Part shown: in pieces, positions 1 through 6,646 of the stretch
Numbering within the stretch: the first letter of the stretch is position 1
How the letters are laid out: every line of letters begins with the position of its first letter
DNA from: Rickettsiales bacterium
GTDB taxonomy: Bacteria; Pseudomonadota; Alphaproteobacteria; Rickettsiales; Rickettsiaceae
DNA length: 7,558 bases
Assembly (NCBI GenBank): GCA_947453775.1
Contig: CANGHM010000022.1
Location: 1-7,558 of the forward strand
Direction: 5' to 3'
Notes under the pieces: model-generated
Told to the model about the DNA's origin: nothing
The model's input: only the letters and a program-made list of their open reading frames with translations
The model's database searches: none
Position numbers and translations under genes: made by a program

Positions 1-870
1 AAAAATCGTTGTTACAAAAGAAATGATCAAAAGCCCATAACCCATAATTTCTTTGGAGGAATGTTTATTATGCAATCTTTTAGAAACAATGCCACCAAGC
101 ATTGCAGAAGCTCCTATCACTGTAAAGCTTAACCCGTAATGACTTGGTGAAAGGCCTAAACCCTTGATGAGATAAAATGGCCCTTCGGCAAAATAACTAA
201 ACAAAATCCCGTTACATCCGGCAACAATAAGACCAAAGGCTAGCACTTTTTTATCTAGCATAAGTTGCGTTACAATATCCCACATAGAAATCTTTCTTCG
301 AGCACCTTGCGGATGGGTTTCTGGCAACTTTGCACCTATAGCAAAAATAACAATCATGGCAAAGGCAATCAAAAATATAAAGATATTTCTCCAGCCAAAT
401 ATTTCAGCAATTATTCCTCCGCATAGAGGTCCAAGCGCTGGAAATAGTCCAATAGCACTACCAATTAGCGAGTATACTCTACCTAAAGCTGGGCCATGAA
501 ATGCATCCCTACAAATAGCTTGAGCAAGTACGCTGCCAGCAGAACCACCAAAAGCTTGCACCAAGCGAGCAAGCATTAACATCTCTATTGAGTTTGAAAA
601 ATAACAACCAATACAACCGAGAATAAAGACCAAGAATCCAGCAACAACACAGGGTTTGCGACCTAATTTATCAGAAACTTTACCCCAAAATAGAGTCCCA
701 AGAGCAAATCCAAAAAGATAGATTGTAAGCGTATACTCTACCATCGCTTCACTCGTTCTAAGCGCGTGCGCTATATCAGGCAAAGATGGTGTATAAACAG
801 TTTCAGAAAGATTGGGCAGACCTACAATAAGAACAACAAGCCAGATTGCCGGCAATAAAATATGTGTCAT
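1..870 (-). CDS. Bcr/CflA-family MFS multidrug efflux transporter, 3' part missing (window edge)
   Basis: This is the 5' part of an inner-membrane major facilitator antiporter; 290 codons are open from ATG at 870 to base 1 with no stop, so the C-terminal third or so lies outside the window. The protein starts MTHILLPAIWLVV and shows about eight hydrophobic segments. Between segments 2 and 3 is the MFS motif A (GKVSDKLGRK, residues 63-72). Residues 102-122 (RLVQAFGG...AICRD) and the GPLCGG...FGWR stretch at 147-161 are typical of the Bcr/CflA drug-resistance subfamily. Family members export drugs or small metabolites using the proton gradient; the substrate cannot be read here. A GAGG Shine-Dalgarno at 877-880 lies 6 nt before ATG 870. 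An in-frame ATG at 885 would add five residues but has no ribosome binding site. The gene follows secA by 139 bp on the same strand. Family call is firm, substrate unknown. Confidence 0.9.
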   Translation of the reverse strand, partial: MTHILLPAIWLVVLIVGLPNLSETVYTPSLPDIAHALRTSEAMVEYTLTIYLFGFALGTLFWGKVSDKLGRKPCVVAGFLVFILGCIGCYFSNSIEMLMLARLVQAFGGSAGSVLAQAICRDAFHGPALGRVYSLIGSAIGLFPALGPLCGGIIAEIFGWRNIFIFLIAFAMIVIFAIGAKLPETHPQGARRKISMWDIVTQLMLDKKVLAFGLIVAGCNGILFSYFAEGPFYLIKGLGLSPSHYGLSFTVIGASAMLGGIVSKRLHNKHSSKEIMGYGLLIISFVTTIF

Positions 871-933
871 AAAAAACCTCGACATTTAAAATTCAAAAAT
901 TAAGCAATAAAATAGCACCCTCTATTTTCAATA

Positions 934-972
934 AATCTTATACCGTGACCAGAAATTTCATGGTTTAAGATT
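934..972 (-). terminator. Imperfect inverted repeat downstream of secA, possible terminator
   Basis: Arms 934-948 (AATCTTATACCGTGA) and 958-972 (TCATGGTTTAAGATT) pair at 13 of 15 positions around a 9-nt loop. The hairpin begins about 38 nt after the secA stop. No clear T-tract follows it on the minus strand, so it may act as a weak terminator, an mRNA 3'-end stabiliser or a binding site instead. The structure is seen directly; its role is inferred. Confidence 0.45.
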
Positions 973-1009
973 GCTACTAAATATGCTGGATATAAACCAA
1001 CTCATCTGA

Positions 1010-3733
1010 TTATTTTATTTTTCCATGACATTGCTTGTACTTTTGAGCAGATCCACAAGGGCAGGGCTCATTTCTGGATATTTTACCCCAGGTATTGGGA
1101 TTTTTTGGATCTCGACTACCAGGCTCAACATATTTTTGAAACGATCCAAGGTCTGCTGTAATAGATACTCCTGAATCATACTTTCCTACAACTGGTTGGT
1201 CTCTGGTTTCCAGCGTTTTGCGCTCTTGCTTTTCTTTAGCAACTGTTTTAGCAACATCTGTTTGGTGATTAATATGCAGGTGAAATGCTGAGGATATCAT
1301 TTTAAATATGAAGCTGTCTAACATATTTTCAAACAGTGCTAAGGCTTCTTTTTTATATTCAATCAGAGGATCTTTTTGACCATATGCGCGCAGATTGATT
1401 CCTTGCCTTAAGTGATCAAGGTTATACAAATGCTCTTTCCAATTTTGGTCGAGTAGATTCAATGCAACATATACTAATGCTTGCTCTGATAGTTCTTTCC
1501 CCCATAATATTTGTTTATCGAGTAAAATTTGATCAATCTTGGCTTTTATTGAATCAATTAGCTCGATTTCAGTCATTTCGCTTGTGGCAATATTATCTAT
1601 ATCTAATTTGATATTTAATAAACTTTCAACTTCCTTAGCAAGATCTTCTAGCTGCCAATCGTCTCTGAAACTATCTGTAGGGATGTGTTTTTTTACAACA
1701 TCTTCGATCAGCGTTTTGGCATTGTGAGATATTGTGCGCAAGATATCTTCTGAATTTATTATGTCGTTGCGGTGGTTATATACGATAGTGCGTTGCTCAT
1801 TCATTATGTCGTCAAATTTGAGCAGATTTTTACGAATTTCATAGTTATGCGCCTCAACTCTTTGTTGAGCCTTTTCTAAGGCTTTGCTAATCATTGGGTG
1901 TTGTATCGCCTCGCCACCTTTAAGTCCCATTCCTCTAAGTAAATCTGCTATTTTGTCTGATGCAAATATGCGCATTAAGTCGTCTTCAAGAGACAAGAAA
2001 AATTTAGTAGCACCAGGATCACCTTGTCTGCCACTTCTGCCACGTAGTTGATTGTCTATTCTGCGACTTTCGTGTCTTTCGGTTCCAATAACCAATAAGC
2101 CGCCCGCATCAGCAACCTTTTGCCTTTCTTCTTCCACTTGGGCATATAAAGCTTTAATAGCCTTAGTATGCTGAGTTTTATTAGCAATATCGATGCTTTG
2201 GGCAAGTACTTCGGCGTTGCCACCAAGCATAATATCTGTACCTCTGCCTGCCATATTAGTTGCAATAGTTACGGCTTTAAACTTGCCAGCTTGCGAGATT
2301 ATGCTGGCTTCTTGCTCGTGATATTTTGCATTTAATACTTTATGAATTATGTTGTGTTTGGAAAAAATTTGCGAGATTTTTTCAGATTTTTCAATGCTAA
2401 TAGTGCCGACTAAAACCGGCTGTCCTCGCTCATAAGCTGATTGCACTAATTTTAATATTGCAGCATATTTTTCATCTTCTGAGCCGTATATTTCATCATC
2501 GTGATCGATTCTTTGCATTTTTCTATGAGGTGGAACAGAAACAACATCTAGGTTATAGATAAACTTAAATTCTGCCGCTTCGGTAAGAGCTGTTCCGGTC
2601 ATTCCTGCGAATTTAGGATACAGGCGAAAATAATTTTGAAATGTGATAGATGCCAGAGTTTGGTTTTCATTTTGTATAACCAAATTTTCCTTTGCTTCTA
2701 GGGCTTGATGAAGTCCGTCGGAATATCTGCGTCCTTGCATTACTCTGCCAGTAAATTCATCTATTATCATTAGCCGACCATCTTGGATAATATAATCAAC
2801 ATTGAGCTGAAACATTTTGTGCGCTTTGAGTGATTGATTAACAAAATGCACCAAATGAGCATTTTCCAGATCGTATACACTTGAGCTTTGTGCGATAATG
2901 CCGTTTTGTATAAGTAAATTTTCAATTTTTATTACTCCCTCTTCTTTTAGCGTAATGGAGTTGTTTTTTTCATCTTTTTCATAATCGGACTCCTCAAGTT
3001 TTTGCACCAAAGTATTGATAGATCCATAAAATTCAGAGCGGTTATTTACCGGGCCAGAGATAATAAGTGGGGTTCTGGCCTCATCGATTAAAATTGAGTC
3101 TACTTCGTCGATAATAGCATAATTAACAGGTCTTCTTGTTTTTTCCTCAAGGCTAAATTTCATATTGTCTCGCAAGTAATCAAATCCTAGCTCGTTGTTT
3201 GTGGCATAAGTAATATCGCATTGGTATGCTTCTTGACGCTCTTGGTCAGATTGATTGGAAACAATATAGCCAACTGAAAGTCCTAAAAATTCAAATAAAG
3301 GACCCATCCACTCTGCGTCGCGCTTAGCTAAATAATCATTTACTGTAACTATATGCACACCATTACCCGTTAATGCGTTGAGGTAAGCTGCTAATGTTGA
3401 TGTTAGGGTTTTGCCTTCACCGGTGCGCATTTCTGCTATCATCCCTCTGTGCAATATTAATCCACCAATTAGCTGTTCATCAAAGTGCCTCTTGTTAAAA
3501 ACGCGTTTTGAGGCTTCTCGCACTAAAGCAAAAGCATCGTAAGTCAGCTCATCTAAAGTGTTTTGTTTAGTAGCGATTTTTTGCTTGAATTCTTTGGTGC
3601 AGTTCTTTAGTTCTTGGTCGGTAAATTCTGCGTAATAATCTTCAAGGTGATTAATATTTAATATTTCTTTTTTCAGTTTTTTGATGATTCTGTCATTTGT
3701 GCTGCCAAAAATTTTGCGTAGTATACTCAACAT
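1010..3733 (-). CDS. secA: Protein translocase ATPase subunit SecA
   Basis: SecA is the ATPase motor that binds preproteins and pushes them through SecYEG at the inner membrane. The 907-residue length is usual for alphaproteobacteria. In order: nucleotide-binding domain 1 with Walker A MRTGEGKT at 102-109 and the Walker B aspartates in IIDEVDS near 207-213; the preprotein cross-linking domain from about 227; the [16 protein letters not shown] segment; nucleotide-binding domain 2 with [15 protein letters not shown] and the arginine-finger region around [17 protein letters not shown]; the helical scaffold and wing; and a C-terminal SEC-C metal-binding motif, C891-x-C893-x8-C902-H903, which in other SecAs holds zinc and contacts SecB or ribosomes. 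All key motifs are intact. ATG 3733 gives the expected [10 protein letters not shown] start; there is no good Shine-Dalgarno in front of it. The gene is divergent from the small exported-protein gene. Confidence 0.98.
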   Translation of the reverse strand: MLSILRKIFGSTNDRIIKKLKKEILNINHLEDYYAEFTDQELKNCTKEFKQKIATKQNTLDELTYDAFALVREASKRVFNKRHFDEQLIGGLILHRGMIAEMRTGEGKTLTSTLAAYLNALTGNGVHIVTVNDYLAKRDAEWMGPLFEFLGLSVGYIVSNQSDQERQEAYQCDITYATNNELGFDYLRDNMKFSLEEKTRRPVNYAIIDEVDSILIDEARTPLIISGPVNNRSEFYGSINTLVQKLEESDYEKDEKNNSITLKEEGVIKIENLLIQNGIIAQSSSVYDLENAHLVHFVNQSLKAHKMFQLNVDYIIQDGRLMIIDEFTGRVMQGRRYSDGLHQALEAKENLVIQNENQTLASITFQNYFRLYPKFAGMTGTALTEAAEFKFIYNLDVVSVPPHRKMQRIDHDDEIYGSEDEKYAAILKLVQSAYERGQPVLVGTISIEKSEKISQIFSKHNIIHKVLNAKYHEQEASIISQAGKFKAVTIATNMAGRGTDIMLGGNAEVLAQSIDIANKTQHTKAIKALYAQVEEERQKVADAGGLLVIGTERHESRRIDNQLRGRSGRQGDPGATKFFLSLEDDLMRIFASDKIADLLRGMGLKGGEAIQHPMISKALEKAQQRVEAHNYEIRKNLLKFDDIMNEQRTIVYNHRNDIINSEDILRTISHNAKTLIEDVVKKHIPTDSFRDDWQLEDLAKEVESLLNIKLDIDNIATSEMTEIELIDSIKAKIDQILLDKQILWGKELSEQALVYVALNLLDQNWKEHLYNLDHLRQGINLRAYGQKDPLIEYKKEALALFENMLDSFIFKMISSAFHLHINHQTDVAKTVAKEKQERKTLETRDQPVVGKYDSGVSITADLGSFQKYVEPGSRDPKNPNTWGKISRNEPCPCGSAQKYKQCHGKIK

Positions 3734-3788
3734 ACATAAATAAAGTTTTTTATCTCAAGACCAATATTAACATTAGTTAGGCTAAAAG

Positions 3789-3816
3789 AATATAGCATTT
3801 CCTCATTTTATTTAAA
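3789..3816 (-). promoter_or_regulatory. Candidate secA promoter
   Basis: On the minus strand, TTTAAA (3811-3816) and TATATT (3789-3794) are separated by 16 bp and resemble sigma-70 -35 and -10 boxes (4/6 and 5/6 matches). Transcription would start near 3781, leaving a leader of about 48 nt before the secA ATG. In AT-rich DNA such matches occur by chance, so this is tentative. Confidence 0.3.
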
Positions 3817-3843
3817 TTTGCCACATTCGCCTTGTGTCGCTAC

Positions 3844-3871
3844 TTGATATAACATTTCAATATGATAGAAT
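3844..3871 (+). promoter_or_regulatory. Candidate sigma-70 promoter of the exported-protein gene
   Basis: TTGATA (3844-3849) and TAGAAT (3866-3871) each match the sigma-70 consensus at 5 of 6 positions and are 16 bp apart. Transcription would start near 3878, about 28 nt before the ATG at 3906. This is one of the better promoter matches in the window, and it sits back to back with the presumed secA promoter. Confidence 0.5.
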
Positions 3872-3905
3872 GGTTTTGATATAAAACAAATCAAAGGTTC
3901 ACTTT

Positions 3906-4367
3906 ATGCGAAAATTTACTACCTTAGTACTATTTACCACCATTTTGAGCTTTGGTGGAAGTGTTTTTTGCTATGCTCAATCCGTGGATAATAAAACTGA
4001 AGAGGTTAATTATGAAAAAATAATCAATCAATTTCATGAATATGTTGCAAAGCTAAAGCCTGAAGTTAGGAGCGAGATTGATCAATGGAGACAGACTATA
4101 AAGGGTCTTAATGCTCAAAAAAAAGACTTATATAAAGCTTTATCCAAGGAGGGAAAAGATTTCTTGCAAGAAGAGAGGGAATTTAAAAAAAAGCTGATCA
4201 TTAAGAAGAAAGAATCGCAATTAATGCAGGATGCTAACTCTGTAAAGCAAGAAAAAGATTCACAGCCTGAGCAGACAACTCCTGAGCAAAGTGCAAGTTC
4301 AAAGCCACAAGAGCCACAACCTTCTGTCAATATTAAAACAGACACTAAGGAAACAAAGGCAAAATAA
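3906..4367 (+). CDS. Small exported coiled-coil protein of unknown function
   Basis: I do not recognise this 153-residue protein. It begins with a Sec signal peptide: basic MRK, a hydrophobic core through residue 21, and a likely signal peptidase I site after A24 (CYA|Q). Cys22 does not sit in a lipobox, because F precedes it, so a lipoprotein is unlikely. Residues about 33-118 are highly charged and mostly helical, with a coiled-coil look (EVRSEIDQWRQTIKGLNAQKK and on). Residues 119-153 are a Pro/Gln/Lys/Thr/Ser-rich tail (QPEQTTPEQSASSKPQEPQP), probably disordered. The mature part has no cysteine and no enzyme motif. The gene has an AAAGG Shine-Dalgarno at 3893-3897, 8 nt before ATG, and its own promoter candidate. 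It lies between secA (divergent) and rpsD (same strand). A periplasmic or surface structural role is possible but not shown. Confidence 0.85.
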   Translation: MRKFTTLVLFTTILSFGGSVFCYAQSVDNKTEEVNYEKIINQFHEYVAKLKPEVRSEIDQWRQTIKGLNAQKKDLYKALSKEGKDFLQEEREFKKKLIIKKKESQLMQDANSVKQEKDSQPEQTTPEQSASSKPQEPQPSVNIKTDTKETKAK

Positions 4368-4372
4368 CTACC

Positions 4373-4400
4373 CTAGTTGTTGTTTTTTGCAAAAAACTAG
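4373..4400 (+). repeat. Inverted repeat with a perfect T6GCA6 palindrome after the exported-protein gene
   Basis: CTAGTT (4373-4378) pairs with AACTAG (4395-4400), enclosing a perfect 14-bp palindrome TTTTTTGCAAAAAA at 4383-4396; the two folds compete for the same A run. The repeat starts 5 bp after the stop codon at 4365-4367, so it may end or stabilise that mRNA. No proper T-tract follows it. It also overlaps the spacer and -35 region of the presumed rpsD promoter. A symmetric A/T tract could be a bent-DNA or protein-binding site. Confidence 0.4.
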
Positions 4401-4408
4401 TATATAAT
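4380..4408 (+). promoter_or_regulatory. Candidate rpsD promoter with a consensus -10 box
   Basis: A perfect TATAAT lies at 4403-4408, with a weak -35 TTGTTT (4380-4385) 17 bp upstream. Transcription would start near 4415, giving rpsD a leader of about 104 nt, long for such a compact genome. The spacer is the A/T palindrome described at 4373-4400. Confidence 0.55.
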
Positions 4409-4430
4409 TTCTTGTTAATAGGGGGTTTTT

Positions 4431-4535
4431 GTGCAAATCATACCATCATACGCTAGTATTATTTGTATAGAAACCGAATGTGACAATGCATTTTCAATTT
4501 TAAAAATTAAGCTCTTCAATGACAAAAATTATTAA
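4431..4535 (+). CDS. Possible short leader ORF overlapping the start of rpsD
   Basis: A GTG at 4431 opens a 34-codon frame ending with TAA at 4533-4535, 17 nt past the first base of the rpsD ATG and in a different frame. It is preceded by AGGGGGT (4420-4426), which can pair almost completely with the 16S rRNA tail using one G-U pair, 4 nt before the GTG. By contrast rpsD itself has no Shine-Dalgarno. The predicted peptide (VQIIPSYASIICIETE...) resembles nothing I know. It could couple ribosomes onto rpsD or be a chance frame; there is no independent evidence of translation. Confidence 0.25.
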   Translation: MQIIPSYASIICIETECDNAFSILKIKLFNDKNY

Positions 4536-5133
4536 AGCAAAATATAAGGTAAGCCGCAGATTAAGAAGTTCAGTATGGGACACTCATAAAGATCCATACA
4601 AAAAAAGAAACTATGGGCCTGGTCAGCACGGTGCTGCTAAATTTGTGAAATCTTCTGATTACGGTATTCACCTAAAGGCTAAACAGTTATTAAGAGCCCA
4701 CTATGGCTGGATCGTTGAAAAGCAATTTAGTAATTTGTTTACAAAAGCAGCTAAAAAGAGAGGCAACACTGCAATTAATTTTGTTGCATTACTAGAAAGT
4801 AGATTAAGCACTATTGTTTATCGTCTTAACTTTGCTCCAACAATTTTTGCAGCTCGTCAGCTTATTTCGCACAAGCACATTAAGGTAAATGGTAAAACTG
4901 TTAATATTTCAAGTTTCACAGTGCAAGTTGGCGATGTGGTAGAAGTAAAACAATCTTCTCATCAGATTCCGATGATCTTACAAGGTATGGCTAAAATTAC
5001 TAGAAATATACCTGATTATTTATCTTTGGAAGATGGTAAGGGTAAGTTGGTAAAACTTCCTGAAGATGTTTCATCTATTCCTTATCCATTTGAAGCAGAC
5101 TTAAACATGATTGTTGAGCACTACTCAAGGTAG
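4519..5133 (+). CDS. rpsD: 30S ribosomal protein S4
   Basis: S4 binds the 5' domain of 16S rRNA, nucleates 30S subunit assembly and helps form the mRNA entry site and decoding-fidelity interface. The 204-residue length is normal. The N-terminal part is basic and carries the signature RNYGPGQHG (30-38) followed by the SSDYGIHLKAKQ segment. The S4 RNA-binding domain spans roughly 93-155 (ESRLSTIVYRLNFAPTIFAARQLISHKHIKVNGK, then VGDVVEV), and the end PYPFEADLNMIVEHYSR is typical. There are no zinc-ligand cysteines, as is usual for the cysteine-free form of S4. ATG 4519 gives the expected MTKIIKAKYK start but lacks a Shine-Dalgarno; translation may rely on the A/U-rich leader or on coupling to the short frame upstream. 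It is convergent with lptA. Confidence 0.98.
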   Translation: MTKIIKAKYKVSRRLRSSVWDTHKDPYKKRNYGPGQHGAAKFVKSSDYGIHLKAKQLLRAHYGWIVEKQFSNLFTKAAKKRGNTAINFVALLESRLSTIVYRLNFAPTIFAARQLISHKHIKVNGKTVNISSFTVQVGDVVEVKQSSHQIPMILQGMAKITRNIPDYLSLEDGKGKLVKLPEDVSSIPYPFEADLNMIVEHYSR

Positions 5134-5140
5134 TCCTTTT
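5120..5140 (+). terminator. Candidate rpsD terminator overlapping the stop codon
   Basis: ACTAC (5120-5124) and GTAGT (5130-5134) form a 5-bp stem with a 5-nt loop, followed by CCTTTT (5135-5140). The TAG stop (5131-5133) lies in the right arm. The stem is short and the T-tract modest, so it is a weak intrinsic terminator at best. It reads properly only in the rpsD direction. No separate terminator for lptA is visible in the 24-bp gap. Confidence 0.35.
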
Positions 5141-5157
5141 CTGCATCTTGCGAAATT

Positions 5158-5571
5158 TTATTTTAGCTTTTCATCTATTTTAATGTTCAGTGTATCAACG
5201 GCCATAAGGCTGTTGTTATAAAGCATTTTCACCTCTCCATCTAATTTCAGTAACATTGTTTTGCGACAATAAATAGCCTTATTAGCAATAAGAGTATTGG
5301 TACCATCTAGATAGATTAAGGATAATTTTGTCGGTATTAATACATCAGTAATTTGCTTTTTTTGATCGATGTATGAAAATACTATCTCGGCTTTTTGGGT
5401 ATGTAGCATATAGTTTTTAAACTGAATTTTCACATCCCCCAGGCATATAATTTTTTTCTCTTTTGCTAAAGATCGTAGCTCTTTGGCTTGAATATGCATA
5501 ATATTATCCTGCATATGATGATTGGCAGCTGATGTGCTAAAAGCCACTAAAGCTAATATCAGCTTGTACAT
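5158..5571 (-). CDS. lptA: LPS transport periplasmic bridge protein LptA (OstA-like)
   Basis: LptA polymerises into the periplasmic bridge that carries lipopolysaccharide from LptC at the inner membrane to LptD at the outer membrane. The 137-residue product starts with a short signal peptide (MYKLILALVAFSTSAA, cleavage likely after A16). An OstA-type beta-jellyroll follows, with the typical beta-strand pattern HIQAKELRSLAKEKKIICLGDVKIQF (26-51), NYMLHTQKAEIVF (53-65), TLIANKAIYC (93-102) and LDGEVKMLYNNSLMAVDTLNI (110-130). It is shorter than the E. coli protein (185 residues), though the core repeats are present. The start at 5571 lies inside lptC (35-bp overlap), and an AAAGGA sits very close to the ATG, suggesting translational coupling. 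lptB, which often follows lptA, is not adjacent: rpsD converges instead. The call rests on the fold pattern and the neighbour, since this family diverges quickly. Confidence 0.82.
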   Translation of the reverse strand: MYKLILALVAFSTSAANHHMQDNIMHIQAKELRSLAKEKKIICLGDVKIQFKNYMLHTQKAEIVFSYIDQKKQITDVLIPTKLSLIYLDGTNTLIANKAIYCRKTMLLKLDGEVKMLYNNSLMAVDTLNIKIDEKLK

Positions 5572-6079
5572 TTCCTTTGCATATTATTTGTTTTGAATTT
5601 TTTAAAATAAAACACTGATCACTAGATATGTTCAAATCATCTGAGCAAAATCGCACCTTTCCCTTAGCTGTAAGACTTGCGGAAATTAAATCTAGATATA
5701 TATTTTGTGTTTTGAGTAGATAAGTATGGTTTTGTATTGTTGCATTAGTTAATTGTAGAGTTTGCGTGGTTTTATCGATTATACCTCTTGCAGCTAAGAT
5801 ATTAATGGGCATATTAGCGTATCCTTGATACAGCGCTGTTATGGTGTCAAGCGAAAATATATTAGCATCTATTTGCTTTGCATGATCGGATTTTAATTGA
5901 TATAGCAGATTATTGTTTTGATGTTTTGTTAATGCTAGATTTTGAATTTTTAGTGTGTTGATATTATTTTGCGACTGGTCTGCGTTTATGTTACTAAGTT
6001 GGGCTAAAGATTTTGCCGTGTATTGTTGTATTCTTAGCAGTATAAAAGCTAAAATAACTAAAGCTACTATGGTTCGCAT
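5537..6079 (-). CDS. lptC: LPS export system protein LptC
   Basis: LptC is the bitopic inner-membrane partner of the LptBFG transporter that receives LPS and hands it to LptA. The 180 residues (E. coli LptC 191) have one N-terminal transmembrane helix (3-16, IVALVILAFILLRI) and then a periplasmic OstA-like part. In that part, residues about 43-140 show the LptC pattern of alternating strands (INTLKIQNLALTKHQ, ARGIIDKTTQTLQLTNATI). The final strands (NSKQIICKGNVQADI, 161-175) closely resemble the matching strands of the LptA encoded just downstream. A TAA directly precedes the ATG at 6079 in frame, so the start cannot lie further upstream. No good Shine-Dalgarno is visible. It starts 45 bp after dksA and overlaps lptA, so it is probably co-transcribed with both. 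Confidence 0.85.
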   Translation of the reverse strand: MRTIVALVILAFILLRIQQYTAKSLAQLSNINADQSQNNINTLKIQNLALTKHQNNNLLYQLKSDHAKQIDANIFSLDTITALYQGYANMPINILAARGIIDKTTQTLQLTNATIQNHTYLLKTQNIYLDLISASLTAKGKVRFCSDDLNISSDQCFILKNSKQIICKGNVQADISFSGF

Positions 6080-6124
6080 TTATTGTTGAATGAAAAAAGT
6101 AAAGGTGGTGGGGTGGCAGAGATT

Positions 6125-6583
6125 TTAAAAAGTAAAATCTTTATTATCATCTGAATCCTCACCTTTATCTTCGATGAATTGTTTTTCATTGCGTTCGTGC
6201 ATTTCTTGCGCCTCAATGCACAATGTTGCAATTGGTCTAGCTTTGAGTCTTTCAATGCCGATTGGATCACCAGTTTCTTCGCAGTAGCCATATTCGCCTG
6301 AATCAATTCTCTCCAGTGCTGCCTCGATTTTAGTTAACAGCTTTCTTTTGCGGTCAACGTTTCTTAACTCCACAGCTGAATCAGCAGCCAGCGCTGCCTG
6401 ATCATTTAGATCTGGCTGTCTCATATCTGTTACTTGAAGATGCTCGTGTGTTTCTCTGGCAACTCTTGAGGCCTCATCTTTTAAGATTAAAAGCTTGCTT
6501 TTAAAATAAGCAAGATGCATATCACACATGTAAGGCTCTTTTTCACTCGGCTGATAATCTTTAGGTATAGTAGGTAAAGACAT
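6125..6583 (-). CDS. dksA: RNA polymerase-binding transcription factor DksA
   Basis: DksA enters the RNA polymerase secondary channel and, with ppGpp, adjusts promoter activity such as rRNA transcription. I take ATG 6583 as the start (152 residues, MSLPTIPKDYQPSEKE): a GGAG Shine-Dalgarno lies 9 nt upstream, and that motif overlaps the in-frame TTG at 6598 that would add five residues. Numbering from 6583: the N-terminal helix and coiled coil cover about 20-95, and the tip PDLNDQA (57-63) keeps both catalytic aspartates and the alanine known from E. coli (D71, D74, A76). SAVELRNVDRKRKLL follows. The globular zinc-finger region GYCEETGDPIGIERLKARPIATLCIEA keeps only the first cysteine of each CxxC pair (C101, C122), as in cysteine-poor alphaproteobacterial DksA. 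The C-terminus is acidic (EDKGEDSDDNKD). It heads the likely dksA-lptC-lptA unit. Confidence 0.95.
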   Translation of the reverse strand: MSLPTIPKDYQPSEKEPYMCDMHLAYFKSKLLILKDEASRVARETHEHLQVTDMRQPDLNDQAALAADSAVELRNVDRKRKLLTKIEAALERIDSGEYGYCEETGDPIGIERLKARPIATLCIEAQEMHERNEKQFIEDKGEDSDDNKDFTF

Positions 6584-6617
6584 TGTGTATTGCTCCAAAT
6601 TTTAAATTTACCTCAAT

Positions 6618-6646
6618 ACTATAACCGAGATTGTCTTTTTAATCAA
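6618..6646 (-). promoter_or_regulatory. Candidate sigma-70 promoter of dksA (and lptC-lptA)
   Basis: On the minus strand, TTGATT (6641-6646) and TATAGT (6618-6623) are 17 bp apart, matching consensus at 4/6 and 5/6. The -35 box overlaps the xerC stop codon (6639-6641). Transcription would begin near 6611, about 27 nt before the ATG at 6583. This supports both the shorter dksA start and a unit partly independent of xerC. Confidence 0.5.

Noticed and set aside
870..885. Upstream in-frame ATG at 885 for the MFS transporter
   Set aside because: The GAGG Shine-Dalgarno lies between the two ATGs and is correctly spaced only for ATG 870.
1539..1727. 62-codon open frame on the plus strand
   Set aside because: It lies wholly antisense to the intact helical-scaffold region of secA, has a serine/isoleucine-rich composition typical of a reverse-strand shadow and matches no family.
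2056..2265. 69-codon frame on the minus strand inside secA
   Set aside because: Same-strand alternative frame within the conserved second nucleotide-binding domain of secA; no own start signals.
3906..3974. Lipoprotein signal in the exported protein (Cys22)
   Set aside because: The residue before Cys22 is phenylalanine, which does not fit a lipobox; CYA|Q is a better signal peptidase I site.
4115..4345. 76-codon minus-strand frame rich in Cys and Ser
   Set aside because: Antisense shadow of the charged, Gln/Lys-rich region of the exported protein; the cysteine and serine content follows from the complement of its codons.
6080..6124. GGTGGTGGGGTGG run between dksA and lptC
   Set aside because: Too short and irregular to support a quadruplex or repeat element; it is the only G-rich patch but shows no further structure.
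6067..6306. 79-codon minus-strand frame spanning the dksA end and lptC start
   Set aside because: It is an alternative frame of dksA running through the 45-bp spacer; both flanking genes are well supported and it has no family signature.
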